A stretch of 64,000 nt of DNA from Streptosporangium carneum (GTDB lineage Bacteria > Actinomycetota > Actinomycetes > Streptosporangiales > Streptosporangiaceae), in NCBI RefSeq assembly GCF_027922005.1, contig NZ_BSEV01000003.1, positions 310,001 through 374,000 of the forward strand, given 5' to 3'. The notes beneath the pieces were generated by a model. That model was not told the DNA's origin. It did not search any database and saw only the letters and a program-made list of their open reading frames with translations. This document shows, in pieces, positions 42,061 to 51,106 of the stretch. How positions within the stretch are numbered: the first letter of the stretch is position 1; each line of letters starts with the position of its first letter. A program made the translations under genes and the position numbers.

Positions 42061-42373
42061 GCAGGCCAGAGTAGCGAGCACGACTCCCGGTGCCTCACAA
42101 GGCCACGCCGTCAGGACACCTCCGCGCCACACCCAGGACGTCCCGCCTCTTCCCGCCGCCTCCCGGCGACGGACCGCGCTCCCGTCGCCCCACACGTCCC
42201 ACTTGCCCGCAGTCCTCAGACACCCCGGTCGCCACACGCCCCACCCCGGAGATCCCGTCGCCGTACGCCCCACCCCCGGAGATCCCGGTCGCCAAGACGT
42301 CCCTCGGCGTCCCGAGGTCGTCCCCGGATGCCCCGGGCGTCCCCGGGTGTCCCTGGGTGTCCCTGGGTGTCCG
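42061..42373. repeat. non-coding stretch with imperfect tandem repeats
   Basis: Between the inhibitor gene and the cvnD stop there is no supported gene. It has near-copies of a 34-bp unit with core CGCCCCACCCCCGGAGATCC around 42230-42296, and a GGGTGTCCCT-type 10-bp repeat around 42340-42372. Both look like slippage-derived repeats. Confidence 0.5.
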
Positions 42374-42991
42374 TCAGCGGGCCGTCGTGTCCCCGGCGAC
42401 CGTCGCGCCCAGGCGCATTCTCATCGCGTGCTCGACCAGGGTGATCAACACCTTCTTGCTCGACTCCCGCCGCCTGGCGTCGCACAGCACGACCGGGACG
42501 TCCGGGTGGAGGGTCAGGCCGAGCCGTACCTCGTCCAGGTCGTAGCGGCGGGCTCCGTCGAAGCAGTTGACCGCGACGACGAAGGGCGTCTGGCGTCGCT
42601 CGAAGTAGTCCAGGGAGGGGAAGCAGTCGGCCAGCCTGCGGGTGTCGGCGATCACCACCGCGCCCAGCGCGCCGAGGGCCAGCTCGTCCCACAGGAACCA
42701 GAACCGCTCCTGCCCCGGGGTCCCGAAGAGGTAGAGCCGGTAGGCGTCCCCGATGGTGATGCGGCCGAAGTCCATCGCGACCGTGGTGGTCTGCTTGCTC
42801 TCGACTCCGGACAGGTCGTCGACCCCGACGCCCCTGTCGGTCAGCGTCTCCTCGGTGCGCAGCGGCTGGATCTCGGAGACCGCGCCGACCAGCGTCGTCT
42901 TTCCCGCCCCGAAGCCGCCCGCGACCAGGATCTTGATCGCCTTGGGCAGCCTGACGCGCCCGGCGTCACGACTAGAGCGCACGGAGTCCAT
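42374..42991 (-). CDS. cvnD: conservon Ras-like GTPase (CvnD)
   Basis: A 205-residue GTP-binding protein. KILVAGGFGAGKTTLVGAVS is the P-loop, DFGRITIGDAYRLYLFGTPG carries the DxxG-equivalent, and VVAVNCFDGARRYDL is the NKxD-equivalent with Asn-Cys-Phe-Asp. These variant motifs are typical of conservon CvnD proteins, which work with the CvnA sensor at the membrane. ATG 42991 overlaps cvnC by 20 nt, the usual cvn arrangement. Last gene of the conservon. Confidence 0.9.
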   Translation of the reverse strand: MDSVRSSRDAGRVRLPKAIKILVAGGFGAGKTTLVGAVSEIQPLRTEETLTDRGVGVDDLSGVESKQTTTVAMDFGRITIGDAYRLYLFGTPGQERFWFLWDELALGALGAVVIADTRRLADCFPSLDYFERRQTPFVVAVNCFDGARRYDLDEVRLGLTLHPDVPVVLCDARRRESSKKVLITLVEHAMRMRLGATVAGDTTAR

Positions 42992-43364
42992 CGAGCACCG
43001 CCCTGTACAGCCTCTCGTCGTGCATGTCAGTCTCCGAATGGGGTTCTTGCAGGACGATGAAACCCTGGTCGAGAAGGTCGCTGAGCAGGACGCGGACGGT
43101 GCCCGCGGGGAGGTTCGTGTGCGCGGCGATCTCCGCGACGGACTGCGGCTGGTGACAGAGCCTCACGATGGCGAGGCACTCGGGGTCGAGCCCGGACTCC
43201 CTGGGTGAGGCGGAACGGATGGTCACCGCCAGCGTGATGAGGTCGAACCTGCCGCGGGTCGGCTCGGTTCTGCCGCGGGTCAGGACGTAGGGCCGGACGA
43301 TCGGCCCGGCCTCCTCACCCACCCACTGCGTGTCCGGCGGCTCTTCGAAGGGGCTGGGGGTCAT
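42972..43364 (-). CDS. cvnC: conservon DUF742 protein (CvnC)
   Basis: A 130-residue DUF742 protein. VRPYVLTRGRTEPTRGRFDL near the N-terminus and VAEIAAHTNLPAGTVRVLLS then DLLDQGFI form the winged-helix-like core. In conservons it interacts with CvnA, CvnB and CvnD. ATG 43364 overlaps the cvnB stop as ATGA. Confidence 0.92.
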   Translation of the reverse strand: MTPSPFEEPPDTQWVGEEAGPIVRPYVLTRGRTEPTRGRFDLITLAVTIRSASPRESGLDPECLAIVRLCHQPQSVAEIAAHTNLPAGTVRVLLSDLLDQGFIVLQEPHSETDMHDERLYRAVLDGLRAL

Positions 43365-43789
43365 CGCGGAACTTCGTCCTTGACGGATTCCGTGGCCCTG
43401 GCGGGCGAGATGAGGTACTGCCCGACCCGGGTGACGAGCATCGCCATCTCGTAGGCCACGAGGCCGACGTCGGCCTCGTTCGTGCAGAGCACCGCCAGGC
43501 AGGCGCCCTGCCCCGCGGCGGTCACGATCAGGTAGGCGGAACGCATCTCGATGATGGTCTGACGCACCGAACCGCCGTTGATCCGGTCGCTGACCCCCTT
43601 GCCGAGGCTCTGGATCGCCGAGCCGACGGCGGCCAGGTGCTCGGCGTCCGACCGGTCGAACTCCGCCGAGGTCGCCAGCAGCAGACCGTCGGTGGAGAAG
43701 ACGATTCCGTGCTCGGCTTCCCCCACTCGATCGACCAGGTCGTCCAGCAACCAGGCCAGGTCGGTGAAAGATCCTGTTCCCTGCACCAC
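43361..43789 (-). CDS. cvnB: conservon roadblock/LC7 protein (CvnB)
   Basis: A 142-residue roadblock/LC7 protein. FTDLAWLLDDLVDRV then VGEAEHGIVFSTDGLLLATS and GSVRQTIIEMRSAYLIVTAA are the conserved blocks. Roadblock proteins regulate small GTPases; in conservons CvnB is the likely partner of CvnD. The start is GTG 43789, with GAGG seven bases upstream; ATG 43825 is a longer alternative. It lies about 96 nt after the cvnA stop. Confidence 0.92.
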   Translation of the reverse strand: MVQGTGSFTDLAWLLDDLVDRVGEAEHGIVFSTDGLLLATSAEFDRSDAEHLAAVGSAIQSLGKGVSDRINGGSVRQTIIEMRSAYLIVTAAGQGACLAVLCTNEADVGLVAYEMAMLVTRVGQYLISPARATESVKDEVPR

Positions 43790-43885
43790 TCGTTGTCCTC
43801 TTTCTGGCGGCGGGCGTTCGGTCATGGCCCTCTGGCGGCTCGTCTGCGCCGGGTCGGCACGCGCGAATCGAGATCGTCACTGGTG

Positions 43886-46327
43886 TCATGGGCGGGATCC
43901 GCCTCCGTCGGCGCGACCACCCTCCTTGTCCAGCAGCTGGGCGGCGTCCGAGCGGCCTCTGCGAGTGCCCTCCTGGAAGGAGGCCATGGCCGCGCGGATC
44001 ATCTCCGGCGAACGTTCGTCCGCGTCGTCGTGGTCAGCCTTCCGTGACGACGGCTCGTCCTCCTGCAACGGGGCGGCGAGGTGCGTCTGCGGCACGCGGC
44101 GCGGCAGGCCGCCGGGCGTGTGGCTGCTGTCCGGAGGAGGCAGGACGGGAGGCAGCGAGGAGGCGGGATCGTCGGGCGCGCCACCGGGCACGCCTCTCCC
44201 CGCGACGGGCCGCGCCGTCTCCTGGCGCTCGGAGGGCGTCGCCCTGACGGACTCGTCGATGGCCTTCTCCCTCCTGTCCACCGGCTTGGCGCCGGCGATT
44301 CCCAGTGGGTCGTCGCCCAGGTCACGGGGCCTTGAGGACGTCCCGCCCGCCATCACCGTGCGAGGCTGCGGCACGGCGGCGGCGACGCCGTCCCTCCTCG
44401 GCTCCGGTTCCGGCTCCGGCTGCTCCTTGACCAGTTCTTGGGGAAGCAGGACGACGACGGTCGTGCCGCCGTACGGCGAGGCCTTGAACGTCACCCGGAT
44501 CTCGTGCCGCTCGGCCAGGCGGCTGACCACGTAGAGCCCGAGGCGGGCGTTGCCCGACAGTTTGAGCTCGGGCGGGTTCGCGATCCGCTCGTTCGCGTCC
44601 GCGATGTCCTCGGGGCTCATGCCCAGGCCCCGGTCCTCGATCTCCAGTGCGTACCCGTGGGCCACGGTGTATCCGCTGACCTGCACCGTCGTGTACGGCG
44701 GCGAGAAGGAGGCGGCGTTCTCGACCAGCTCTGCGACCAGGTGGATGACGTCGCCGACGGCGCGCCCGTCCAGCGCGACCTCGCCCAGCGGCAGCACGTC
44801 GACCCGGGTGTAGTCCTCGATCTCGGCCAGCGCGCCGCGGACCACGTCGATCATCGGCACCGAGTCACGCCACGCGCGTCCCGGCGCCGCCCCGGACAGC
44901 ACGAGGAGGTTCTCCGCGTAGCGCCGCATGCGGGTCGCCAGGTGGTCGAGGCGGAACAGGTCGCGAAGTTCCTGAGGGTCGTTCTCCCGCCGCTCCATGA
45001 CGTCCAGCACGCTGAGCTGGCGGTGGACGAGCGACTGGGTGCGGCGGGCGAGGTTGCGCAGGATGTCGGCGATGTCACGCCGCAACTGCGCCTGCTCGAC
45101 CGCGACCTTGATGGCCGTCCGCTGCATGGCGTTGAACGCCTGGCCGACGTGTCCGATCTGGTCGTTGCCGAACTCGAGCGGCGGCGCCTCCGCCGCGACG
45201 TCCACCTCCTGGCCGTGGCCGATCCGCTCGACCACGGAGGGAAGCCGCTCGTTGGCGAGCTCCCAGGCCGCGACCCGGAGCTTGTCGAGCTGCTGGACCA
45301 GGGCGCGCGCCGTGGTGATGGACAGGATGATGGAGGCGATGACGGCCAGGAGTCCGAGACCACCGGCCAGCGAGAGCCGTACAACCACGCCGACCGCGAC
45401 CGGGGTCGCCCGCTGCACGATGCCGTCTCCCGCGCCCAGCACCGCCTCCTGGAACTTGGCCAGCACGGGCTGGGCGGCCGAGGACCACTGCCGGGCGTCG
45501 ACGGACTCGGCGGGGGGCGGGTTCGCCGGGCCCGCGGGGGTCGGGGCGCCGCCCCGCATGAGCTGCTCCTCCATGCCGCGCATGCGGGTGAAGGGCTCGC
45601 TCGCGATCAACCGCTCGCAGACCGCGCGGTCGGCGGCGGGCAGCTCCGCCACGGCCTCCTGGAGGATGAACCGTCTCGTCCCGACGGTCTGCGCGAACAG
45701 GGCGCGCTCCGTGTCGGTCAGGCGGCCCGCGGCCAGCCCGCCCATCGCCACCGCGTCCTCGAGCGTCAGGACGTCTCTGGCCCGGCTCAGCCGGATGATC
45801 GTCCGGGTGTCCTTGGCGATGGCGTCGTCGTCGAGCGTCGCCATCGAGTCGTAGATGCGGTACAGGGAGTCGATGGCGTCGGTGAAGATGTCGGCCGCCT
45901 TGACACGGTCGACCGTTCCCGCGTCGATGCTCTTGCGGCCTCCCTGGAGGCCGTCCAGTTTCTGGAGCGTCTCCTTGATGCGCCGGTCGAGGGCGGCGCT
46001 GCCCATCAGCCGGACGTCGCCGCCGGTCGCGAGTGTCCTGAAGTTCGCGCCGGCGTCCTCGGTGCGCTTGCGCTGGACGCTCAGCGCCTCGCGCTGCTGC
46101 CGGGCGGAGCCCGGGGTGCCGATATAGACCAGACTGAGCCTGCGCTCGTTCTGAAGTTCGACCAGGAGCCGTTCGCTCGGCTCGGCGACGCCCGCGTCGA
46201 GCCTGGCGACGCCCAGCATGTTCAGACCCTCACGTACGGTAACCCACGCGGTGAAGGACCACAGAGCGATTAGGGACACCAGCAGTGCCGTGACCTTGGT
46301 CCGCAAACGCGCGTTACGCAAGCGCAT
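43886..46327 (-). CDS. cvnA: conservon sensor kinase-like protein (CvnA)
   Basis: An 813-residue membrane sensor. Two membrane segments (about residues 10-27 and 310-335) bracket an extracytoplasmic NIT-like helical domain. A HAMP-type linker, a helical region without a standard phospho-acceptor His motif (RRDIADILRNLARRTQSLVH) and a HATPase domain with ELVENAASFSPPYTTVQVSG and NARLGLYVVSRLAERHEIRV follow. The C-terminal 170 residues are Pro-rich and disordered. ATG 46327 has AGGATGGG upstream; ATG 46336 is a second possibility. It starts a four-gene conservon right downstream of the terpenoid operon. Confidence 0.9.
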   Translation of the reverse strand: MRLRNARLRTKVTALLVSLIALWSFTAWVTVREGLNMLGVARLDAGVAEPSERLLVELQNERRLSLVYIGTPGSARQQREALSVQRKRTEDAGANFRTLATGGDVRLMGSAALDRRIKETLQKLDGLQGGRKSIDAGTVDRVKAADIFTDAIDSLYRIYDSMATLDDDAIAKDTRTIIRLSRARDVLTLEDAVAMGGLAAGRLTDTERALFAQTVGTRRFILQEAVAELPAADRAVCERLIASEPFTRMRGMEEQLMRGGAPTPAGPANPPPAESVDARQWSSAAQPVLAKFQEAVLGAGDGIVQRATPVAVGVVVRLSLAGGLGLLAVIASIILSITTARALVQQLDKLRVAAWELANERLPSVVERIGHGQEVDVAAEAPPLEFGNDQIGHVGQAFNAMQRTAIKVAVEQAQLRRDIADILRNLARRTQSLVHRQLSVLDVMERRENDPQELRDLFRLDHLATRMRRYAENLLVLSGAAPGRAWRDSVPMIDVVRGALAEIEDYTRVDVLPLGEVALDGRAVGDVIHLVAELVENAASFSPPYTTVQVSGYTVAHGYALEIEDRGLGMSPEDIADANERIANPPELKLSGNARLGLYVVSRLAERHEIRVTFKASPYGGTTVVVLLPQELVKEQPEPEPEPRRDGVAAAVPQPRTVMAGGTSSRPRDLGDDPLGIAGAKPVDRREKAIDESVRATPSERQETARPVAGRGVPGGAPDDPASSLPPVLPPPDSSHTPGGLPRRVPQTHLAAPLQEDEPSSRKADHDDADERSPEMIRAAMASFQEGTRRGRSDAAQLLDKEGGRADGGGSRP

Positions 46328-46539
46328 AGCACCCATCCTGGCAAAAGTGAAAGAAAATCACATATTTTTTCACGACGATTAATGTGTGTGAATAAAAGTA
46401 CGCCACATTGCGCCGGTCGACGGCAACCGGCATGGCACCCGGAGAACCTTAGCAATGTCGCCAATTACACTCAAGACAACATTGACCAGATGTGACCGTC
46501 TGTCCTTTTCGCAGATCAAAATTCTGCAATGAATTCCGA
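46328..46539 (-). promoter_or_regulatory. AT-rich promoter region of the conservon
   Basis: These 212 bases are unusually AT-rich for the window, with imperfect inverted repeats such as GTGAAAGAAAATCACA near TATTTTTTCAC (46347-46374). They separate the class II cyclase stop from cvnA and likely hold the conservon promoter. I cannot fix -10 and -35 with confidence. Confidence 0.45.
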
Positions 46540-48849
46540 CTACTGTCCGTTATCGACGATGTACCGTTTCGCTCTCCCGCCGCCGCGAGGCAGAGGCAGC
46601 GGATGCGACGCGGACGGCGAGGGGGGAGGCGGCCCCTGAGGCAGGGTGCGCGCGGCCAGATGCAGCGCCCCCAGGATCGCGGCCCTGACGATCGCCGCGG
46701 GGAAGTACAGGTCCTTGTCGTGCCACAGGGCCGGAGCCTCGACCGGCTCGCCGCGGTCGGTCACCAGTGCCAGCAGTCTGCGGCGCCCGCGCGCCACCGC
46801 CTCCGTCCGCCGCCTGTCCTCCACCGAACCCGCCGGATGAGACAGACCCGACGCGGACGGCCCTGCCGGGGCCGTCAGCAACAGGGTCTGCAGAGCGTAC
46901 GCGGTCTCCTCCGCCGTCCCCTGCCAGCGGCCCCACGAACCGTCCGCCCGCTGGGTGTCCAGCAGCCAGCGCACGGCCCGGCTCACCGCGCCCGCCGAGT
47001 CCTCGTCGCCGTACTCCTCCAGGGCGAGCGCGCAGCAGGCCGTCGCGTAGTACGGCGAGACGTGCCAGCGGTCCAGCCAGCTCCCGTCCGCCCGCTGGCA
47101 TCCTCGCAGCCACCCCGACAGCTTGCGGACGGCCGCGGCGTACCGCCCGGAGCCCCCGGAGCGCCCGGCGGTCAGGCGCAGGTGCTCGCCGAAGGCGTCG
47201 AGCACATGCGCGTTGACCGTCGGCGAGGCCCCCTCCTCCCCCTGCCAGGTGCAGAAGTGGGTGCCGGTCTCGTAGGCCCACAGGCTGTCCGGCTCGCGGG
47301 GCGTCCCCAGGAGCGCCAACGCGTAGAGCCCGACGGAGGTGGTGTCGGCGTCCGGCGGCAACCCTGGGCCCGCCGCGGCGTCTGCAGGACCGATCGCCGC
47401 GTCCAGGTCCGCCACCAGCTCTTCCGGCACGGTCACGGGAACGCCTGCGCGCCGCAGCCAGCTCAACGTCCAGCCTCGTTCGAAGGCGGCGACGGGGACG
47501 GCGCAGGGCACCGGCCCGCCGTGACGGCCCGCGACCGCCTCCAGGTACCGCCGTACGGGAGAGCCCGCGTCACCGGTCTCCGCGCCGCCGAGCCAGGCCG
47601 CGCCCGCCGCGGGCGACGCGCCGATCGCGCCGGCTCCCGCCGGGACCCCGACTCCCGCCCTCAGGGTCCCGGCTGCTTCCGCCCCCGGGACCTCTCCGAC
47701 TCCCGCCTCCGGGATCCCACCGGCTTCCGTCCGCGGGACCTCGCCGCTCCTCTCGGGGGCGAGCGGTCCTTCGCCCGTCCGCCCCGGCGTCTCCGGGATC
47801 GGGCTCGGCGTGACTCCGGGAGCCCCTGCCGCCGCCTCTCCCGCCACCTCCAGCGCGTGCAGCACCTTCTGCGGGACGGCCTCGCCCGAGGCCAGCCTGG
47901 CCCGGATCGCCGCCAGTTTCGCCCCGTCCATGCCCGCCGGGAGCTCCAGCTGCTCGTCCTCGCCCTCGGTCTCAAGACGCCTGTTGATCATGGATGTCAG
48001 AGCGGGCACGATGAGCTCGATCGCGGGCATGTCAGGCAGGTCACGCATGCCGAGCAGGCCGTGCGGGCCATGCGGGCCGTGTGTGCCGAGCAGGTCGTGC
48101 GGACCGTGTGTGCCTTGCGAACCGTGTGTGCCGAGCAGGTCGTGCGGGCCGAGCAGGTCGTGCGGGCCGGACGACCGGAGGCCCAGCGCCTCGAGTCCTC
48201 GCCGCGCGGCCCTGGCCAGGGCGTCGCGGCCCCCGCCCAGGGCATCCCCGCCGGAAGCGCCCCGGCCCGAAATGTCCTGACCTGAAGCGTCCCCGCCGGA
48301 AGCGTCCCGGCCCGAAGCTTCCTGGCGTGAAGTGTCCTGCCCTGAGGCGTCCCGGTGAAGTTCCGCGAGCAGCGCCTCGGTCGCGCTGAGGGTGGGGACC
48401 AGCGCGTATCCGCCGGGGGCGCCCCAGCCGCCGTCGGCCCGCTGGGAGGACAGCAGGAACTCGACGCGCCTGGCGTGGCCCGCGAGCCACGGGGCCAGGC
48501 TCACCAGCCGTCCCGTCTCGTACACCGAGACGGAGACCTGGCCCCACGGCTCGGCCAGGAGCCCGGCGACCAGCCGGGACGCCTGTGCGGCCACGTCGAC
48601 CTCCGCGGGAGCCGCCCCTCCCGCGGCGTCCGCGCGCCGCCGTACGGCGTCCGCGCCCCCGAACATCGCGCCCCCGAACGCCGTGTCCGCGGTCCCGAAC
48701 GCCACCTCCGCGGTCCCGCGCGCCGCGCCCGCGACCTTCGTGGTCACGCTCGCCGCGCCCGCGCTCTCGCCCATCACCTTCGTGGTCACGCTCGTCGCGC
48801 TCGCGGGCACGCACGCCGTGCCGCGCAGAAGAAGGTCGTCGAGTCTCAC
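46540..48849 (-). CDS. class II terpene cyclase (diterpene/CPP synthase-like)
   Basis: A 769-residue protein of the prenyltransferase/squalene-cyclase alpha-alpha barrel fold. QW-like repeats RADGGWGAPGGY, QRADGSWLDRWH and QRADGSWGRWQG are visible, and the class II acid motif appears as DADT in LPPDADTTSVGLYALAL rather than the usual DxDD; the central Asp, the proton donor, is kept. Long low-complexity insertions (about residues 150-215 and 225-260) and a variable acidic/Pro linker are unusual. GTG 48849 overlaps the class I synthase as GTGA. It probably makes a bicyclic diphosphate for the class I partner. Confidence 0.85.
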   Translation of the reverse strand: MRLDDLLLRGTACVPASATSVTTKVMGESAGAASVTTKVAGAARGTAEVAFGTADTAFGGAMFGGADAVRRRADAAGGAAPAEVDVAAQASRLVAGLLAEPWGQVSVSVYETGRLVSLAPWLAGHARRVEFLLSSQRADGGWGAPGGYALVPTLSATEALLAELHRDASGQDTSRQEASGRDASGGDASGQDISGRGASGGDALGGGRDALARAARRGLEALGLRSSGPHDLLGPHDLLGTHGSQGTHGPHDLLGTHGPHGPHGLLGMRDLPDMPAIELIVPALTSMINRRLETEGEDEQLELPAGMDGAKLAAIRARLASGEAVPQKVLHALEVAGEAAAGAPGVTPSPIPETPGRTGEGPLAPERSGEVPRTEAGGIPEAGVGEVPGAEAAGTLRAGVGVPAGAGAIGASPAAGAAWLGGAETGDAGSPVRRYLEAVAGRHGGPVPCAVPVAAFERGWTLSWLRRAGVPVTVPEELVADLDAAIGPADAAAGPGLPPDADTTSVGLYALALLGTPREPDSLWAYETGTHFCTWQGEEGASPTVNAHVLDAFGEHLRLTAGRSGGSGRYAAAVRKLSGWLRGCQRADGSWLDRWHVSPYYATACCALALEEYGDEDSAGAVSRAVRWLLDTQRADGSWGRWQGTAEETAYALQTLLLTAPAGPSASGLSHPAGSVEDRRRTEAVARGRRRLLALVTDRGEPVEAPALWHDKDLYFPAAIVRAAILGALHLAARTLPQGPPPPSPSASHPLPLPRGGGRAKRYIVDNGQ
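48040..48345 (-). repeat. tandem repeats inside the class II cyclase gene
   Basis: Two repeat fields are in frame. One (about 48040-48170) has units based on GTGTGTGCCGAGCAGGTCGT and encodes HGPHDLLG-type peptides. The other (about 48250-48345) has 15-nt units based on GAAGCGTCCCGGCC and encodes GRDASGGDASG-type peptides. Confidence 0.75.
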
Positions 48850-49727
48850 AGGGCGCCCCAGTAGTCGGCCACCTGGTAGAAGCCCGCGCAGAAGTCCATC
48901 TGCCGTTCCAGGTAGTCCGCGAGCTCGGGGGTGCCCGCCCGCAGCGGGGCGATCAGCTCCCGGCTCAGCGCGGCCAGTTCGGCGACGCGCCGCTCGACCT
49001 CGGGGCGGGCCACCCCGAGCAGCAGGGCGTTGAGGTCGCCCCAGGTCACGTCCCGCTCGTAGGTTCCCAGGTCGTTGAGGAGACGGATCACCCTCTGCAC
49101 CGCCCTGGACGCCTCCCCGACCCGGTCGAGGTCGGCCGTGACGTCGGGGCCGGCGGTGTGGAGCCAGTGGGAGGCGAAGGCGAAGGAGAAGCCGAGGTTG
49201 TCGGCGTTGCCGAGATACTCCTCGAAGGTCGGCGTGACCTTCGCGGCCTTCCAGTGCCACTCCTTCAGCATCGCCTCCAGCATCCGCCGCAGTTCCTCGT
49301 GCCAGACGGGACCGAGCACGGGGAACGCGGGCGAGGCGGCGAGCTCGTCGCGGATGTCGGCGAGCATCCGGGTGAGGTCGTCGCCCTCCCACGGCGGAGC
49401 GCCGCCCGCCACCTCCAGGCAGCGCCGCGCGATGTCGTCCGCCTCCTGCGGCGAGGTCGCGACGTAGTCGACGAGCCAGTCGAGCCCGAACGCCCACAGG
49501 CAGACCTTGTTCGCCGTCCGCAGCTGTTCCGCGGTGAACCAGGGGCCGCTGAAGGCCATGGCCAGTGACAGGGTGCTGTAGAGGGCCGCGTCGAACGGCT
49601 TGGCGGAGAACAGGCCGGGGTAGGCCTCCGCCCATCGGCGCATGTCGCGCTGGGACCGTCCGGCGAGGGCGCAGATCGTCCCGCACTCCGTGGCCGCGGG
49701 CGGCACGGGAGCGGTGCGGGCCGTCAC
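48846..49727 (-). CDS. class I terpene synthase
   Basis: A 293-residue class I terpene synthase. The metal-binding NSE-type motif is NDLGTYERD, with Asp in place of the final Glu. The Asp-rich motif appears as LDWLVDYVATS, a DxxxD variant rather than DDxxD. Length equals small single-domain bacterial synthases. GTG 49727 overlaps the P450 stop as GTGA, and its own stop overlaps the class II gene, so the three are translated together. Together the class II and class I genes imply a diterpenoid made from geranylgeranyl diphosphate; no GGPP synthase lies in the window. Confidence 0.85.
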   Translation of the reverse strand: MTARTAPVPPAATECGTICALAGRSQRDMRRWAEAYPGLFSAKPFDAALYSTLSLAMAFSGPWFTAEQLRTANKVCLWAFGLDWLVDYVATSPQEADDIARRCLEVAGGAPPWEGDDLTRMLADIRDELAASPAFPVLGPVWHEELRRMLEAMLKEWHWKAAKVTPTFEEYLGNADNLGFSFAFASHWLHTAGPDVTADLDRVGEASRAVQRVIRLLNDLGTYERDVTWGDLNALLLGVARPEVERRVAELAALSRELIAPLRAGTPELADYLERQMDFCAGFYQVADYWGAL

Positions 49728-51106
49728 GCCGCCTCGCCCGCGGCGCGCCGGACCGGGACGAGGTTCAGCGTGATCTTCTCCTTCGGCCGCAGCGAGGCGG
49801 CCGGTGACGGGGTGAACGGCCCGGCGGAGGCGAGTCGGGGACGGAAGCGGCTCAGGAGGGCGGCGACCAGGAGGGGCGCCTCGACGTAGAACAGGTGCTG
49901 GCCCAGGCACTGGTGCGGTCCGCCGCCGAAGGGGAAGTAGGAGTACTTGTGCCTGCGGTCCGGCGCCTCCGGGGCGAAACGTTCGGGGTCGAACTCCAGC
50001 GGGCGCTCCCAGAACTCGTCGAGCCGGTGCGTGGCGTAGGGGCTGATCAGCACCTGTGCGCCGGCCCTGACGCGCACACCGCCGATCTCCGCGGACTTCA
50101 TGGCCATCCGGGGGAAGATCCAGCCCGCGGGGTAGAGGCGCAGGAGTTCCTGCAGCACCATGCGCGTGTAGCGCAGTTCGGGGAGGTGCCGGGGGGCGAC
50201 GGGGCCCGCGCCGACCACCCTGTCGATCTCGTCGTAGAGCCTGGCCGCGACGTGGGGGTGGGCGTCCAGGATCGGCCACAGCCAGGTCAGGGTCATGGCG
50301 GTGGACTCGGAGGCCGCGCCGTACACGCTGACCAGGTTGTCGCGGATCCGCCTGTCGTCGATCTCCGTCCCGTCGTCCCCCCTGACCCTGCAGAGCGCGG
50401 AGATCACGTCGAGCCCCTCGCTCTGATCGGCCCGCGCCTTGCGGATCACCGGGAACACCACGTCGTCCACGGTCCTGACGGCCCTGACGAAGGCCCGGTC
50501 GCCGGGCACCCGCACCGAGTAGGGCATGAACGGCATGAGCAGCCGGAAGTTGATCGAGGTCGCGGCCGCGTCGTAGGCGGGCGCGAGGCGTTCACCCTCC
50601 TCCCGGGTGATCCTGTCGCCGAACAGCACCCGCAGAACGGCCCGGTTGACGATCCTGGACATCTCCTCAAGGCCGTCGATGTGCCGTCCGGCCAGGGCGT
50701 ACTCGTCGAGCTCCTCGACGCGGGCGGTGATCGCCCCGGCCAGTTCGCCGGCGATCGAGCCGATGTAGCGTCTGGTGAACAGCGGCTGCAGGATCTTCCT
50801 GCCCGACTCCCACGGCTCGTCCTCACCCAGGACGCCCGCGCCGAGCATGCGTCGCAGGGGACGCCAGAACATGCCTTCGCGGCGGTAGTTCGTCCAGTCG
50901 GACCTCAGCACCTGCTGGACGTGGTCGGGGTGGGTGACCAGATAGGGGCGGAAGAGTCCGAGATCCAGGCGGACGACCTCTCCCTTCGCCCGCCTGCCCA
51001 TCTCGGCGAGCGTGTTCACCGGATCCTTCACAAGGCTTGGCAGTGCACGGTGGACGGGGATGGTCCTGCTCCGCCGGAACGTTCCGACAGTCGCGCCGAT
51101 CGACAT
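49724..51106 (-). CDS. cytochrome P450 (terpenoid-oxidising candidate)
   Basis: A 460-residue P450 of the CYP class found with actinomycete terpene clusters. VYGAASESTAMTLTWLWP is the I-helix, LQELLRLYPAGW contains the ExxR motif, and FPFGGGPHQCLGQH is the haem loop with axial Cys at about residue 400. ATG 51106 has GGGAG in range. The gene heads the terpenoid operon and is translationally coupled to the class I synthase. It probably oxidises the terpene product; the reaction is inferred from position. Confidence 0.9.
   Translation of the reverse strand: MSIGATVGTFRRSRTIPVHRALPSLVKDPVNTLAEMGRRAKGEVVRLDLGLFRPYLVTHPDHVQQVLRSDWTNYRREGMFWRPLRRMLGAGVLGEDEPWESGRKILQPLFTRRYIGSIAGELAGAITARVEELDEYALAGRHIDGLEEMSRIVNRAVLRVLFGDRITREEGERLAPAYDAAATSINFRLLMPFMPYSVRVPGDRAFVRAVRTVDDVVFPVIRKARADQSEGLDVISALCRVRGDDGTEIDDRRIRDNLVSVYGAASESTAMTLTWLWPILDAHPHVAARLYDEIDRVVGAGPVAPRHLPELRYTRMVLQELLRLYPAGWIFPRMAMKSAEIGGVRVRAGAQVLISPYATHRLDEFWERPLEFDPERFAPEAPDRRHKYSYFPFGGGPHQCLGQHLFYVEAPLLVAALLSRFRPRLASAGPFTPSPAASLRPKEKITLNLVPVRRAAGEAA

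Noticed and set aside
46540..49686. A 1048-aa open frame covering class II and class I synthases
   Set aside because: The first 279 codons are in the wrong frame for the class I synthase; GTG 48849 with 4-nt overlap is the real start.
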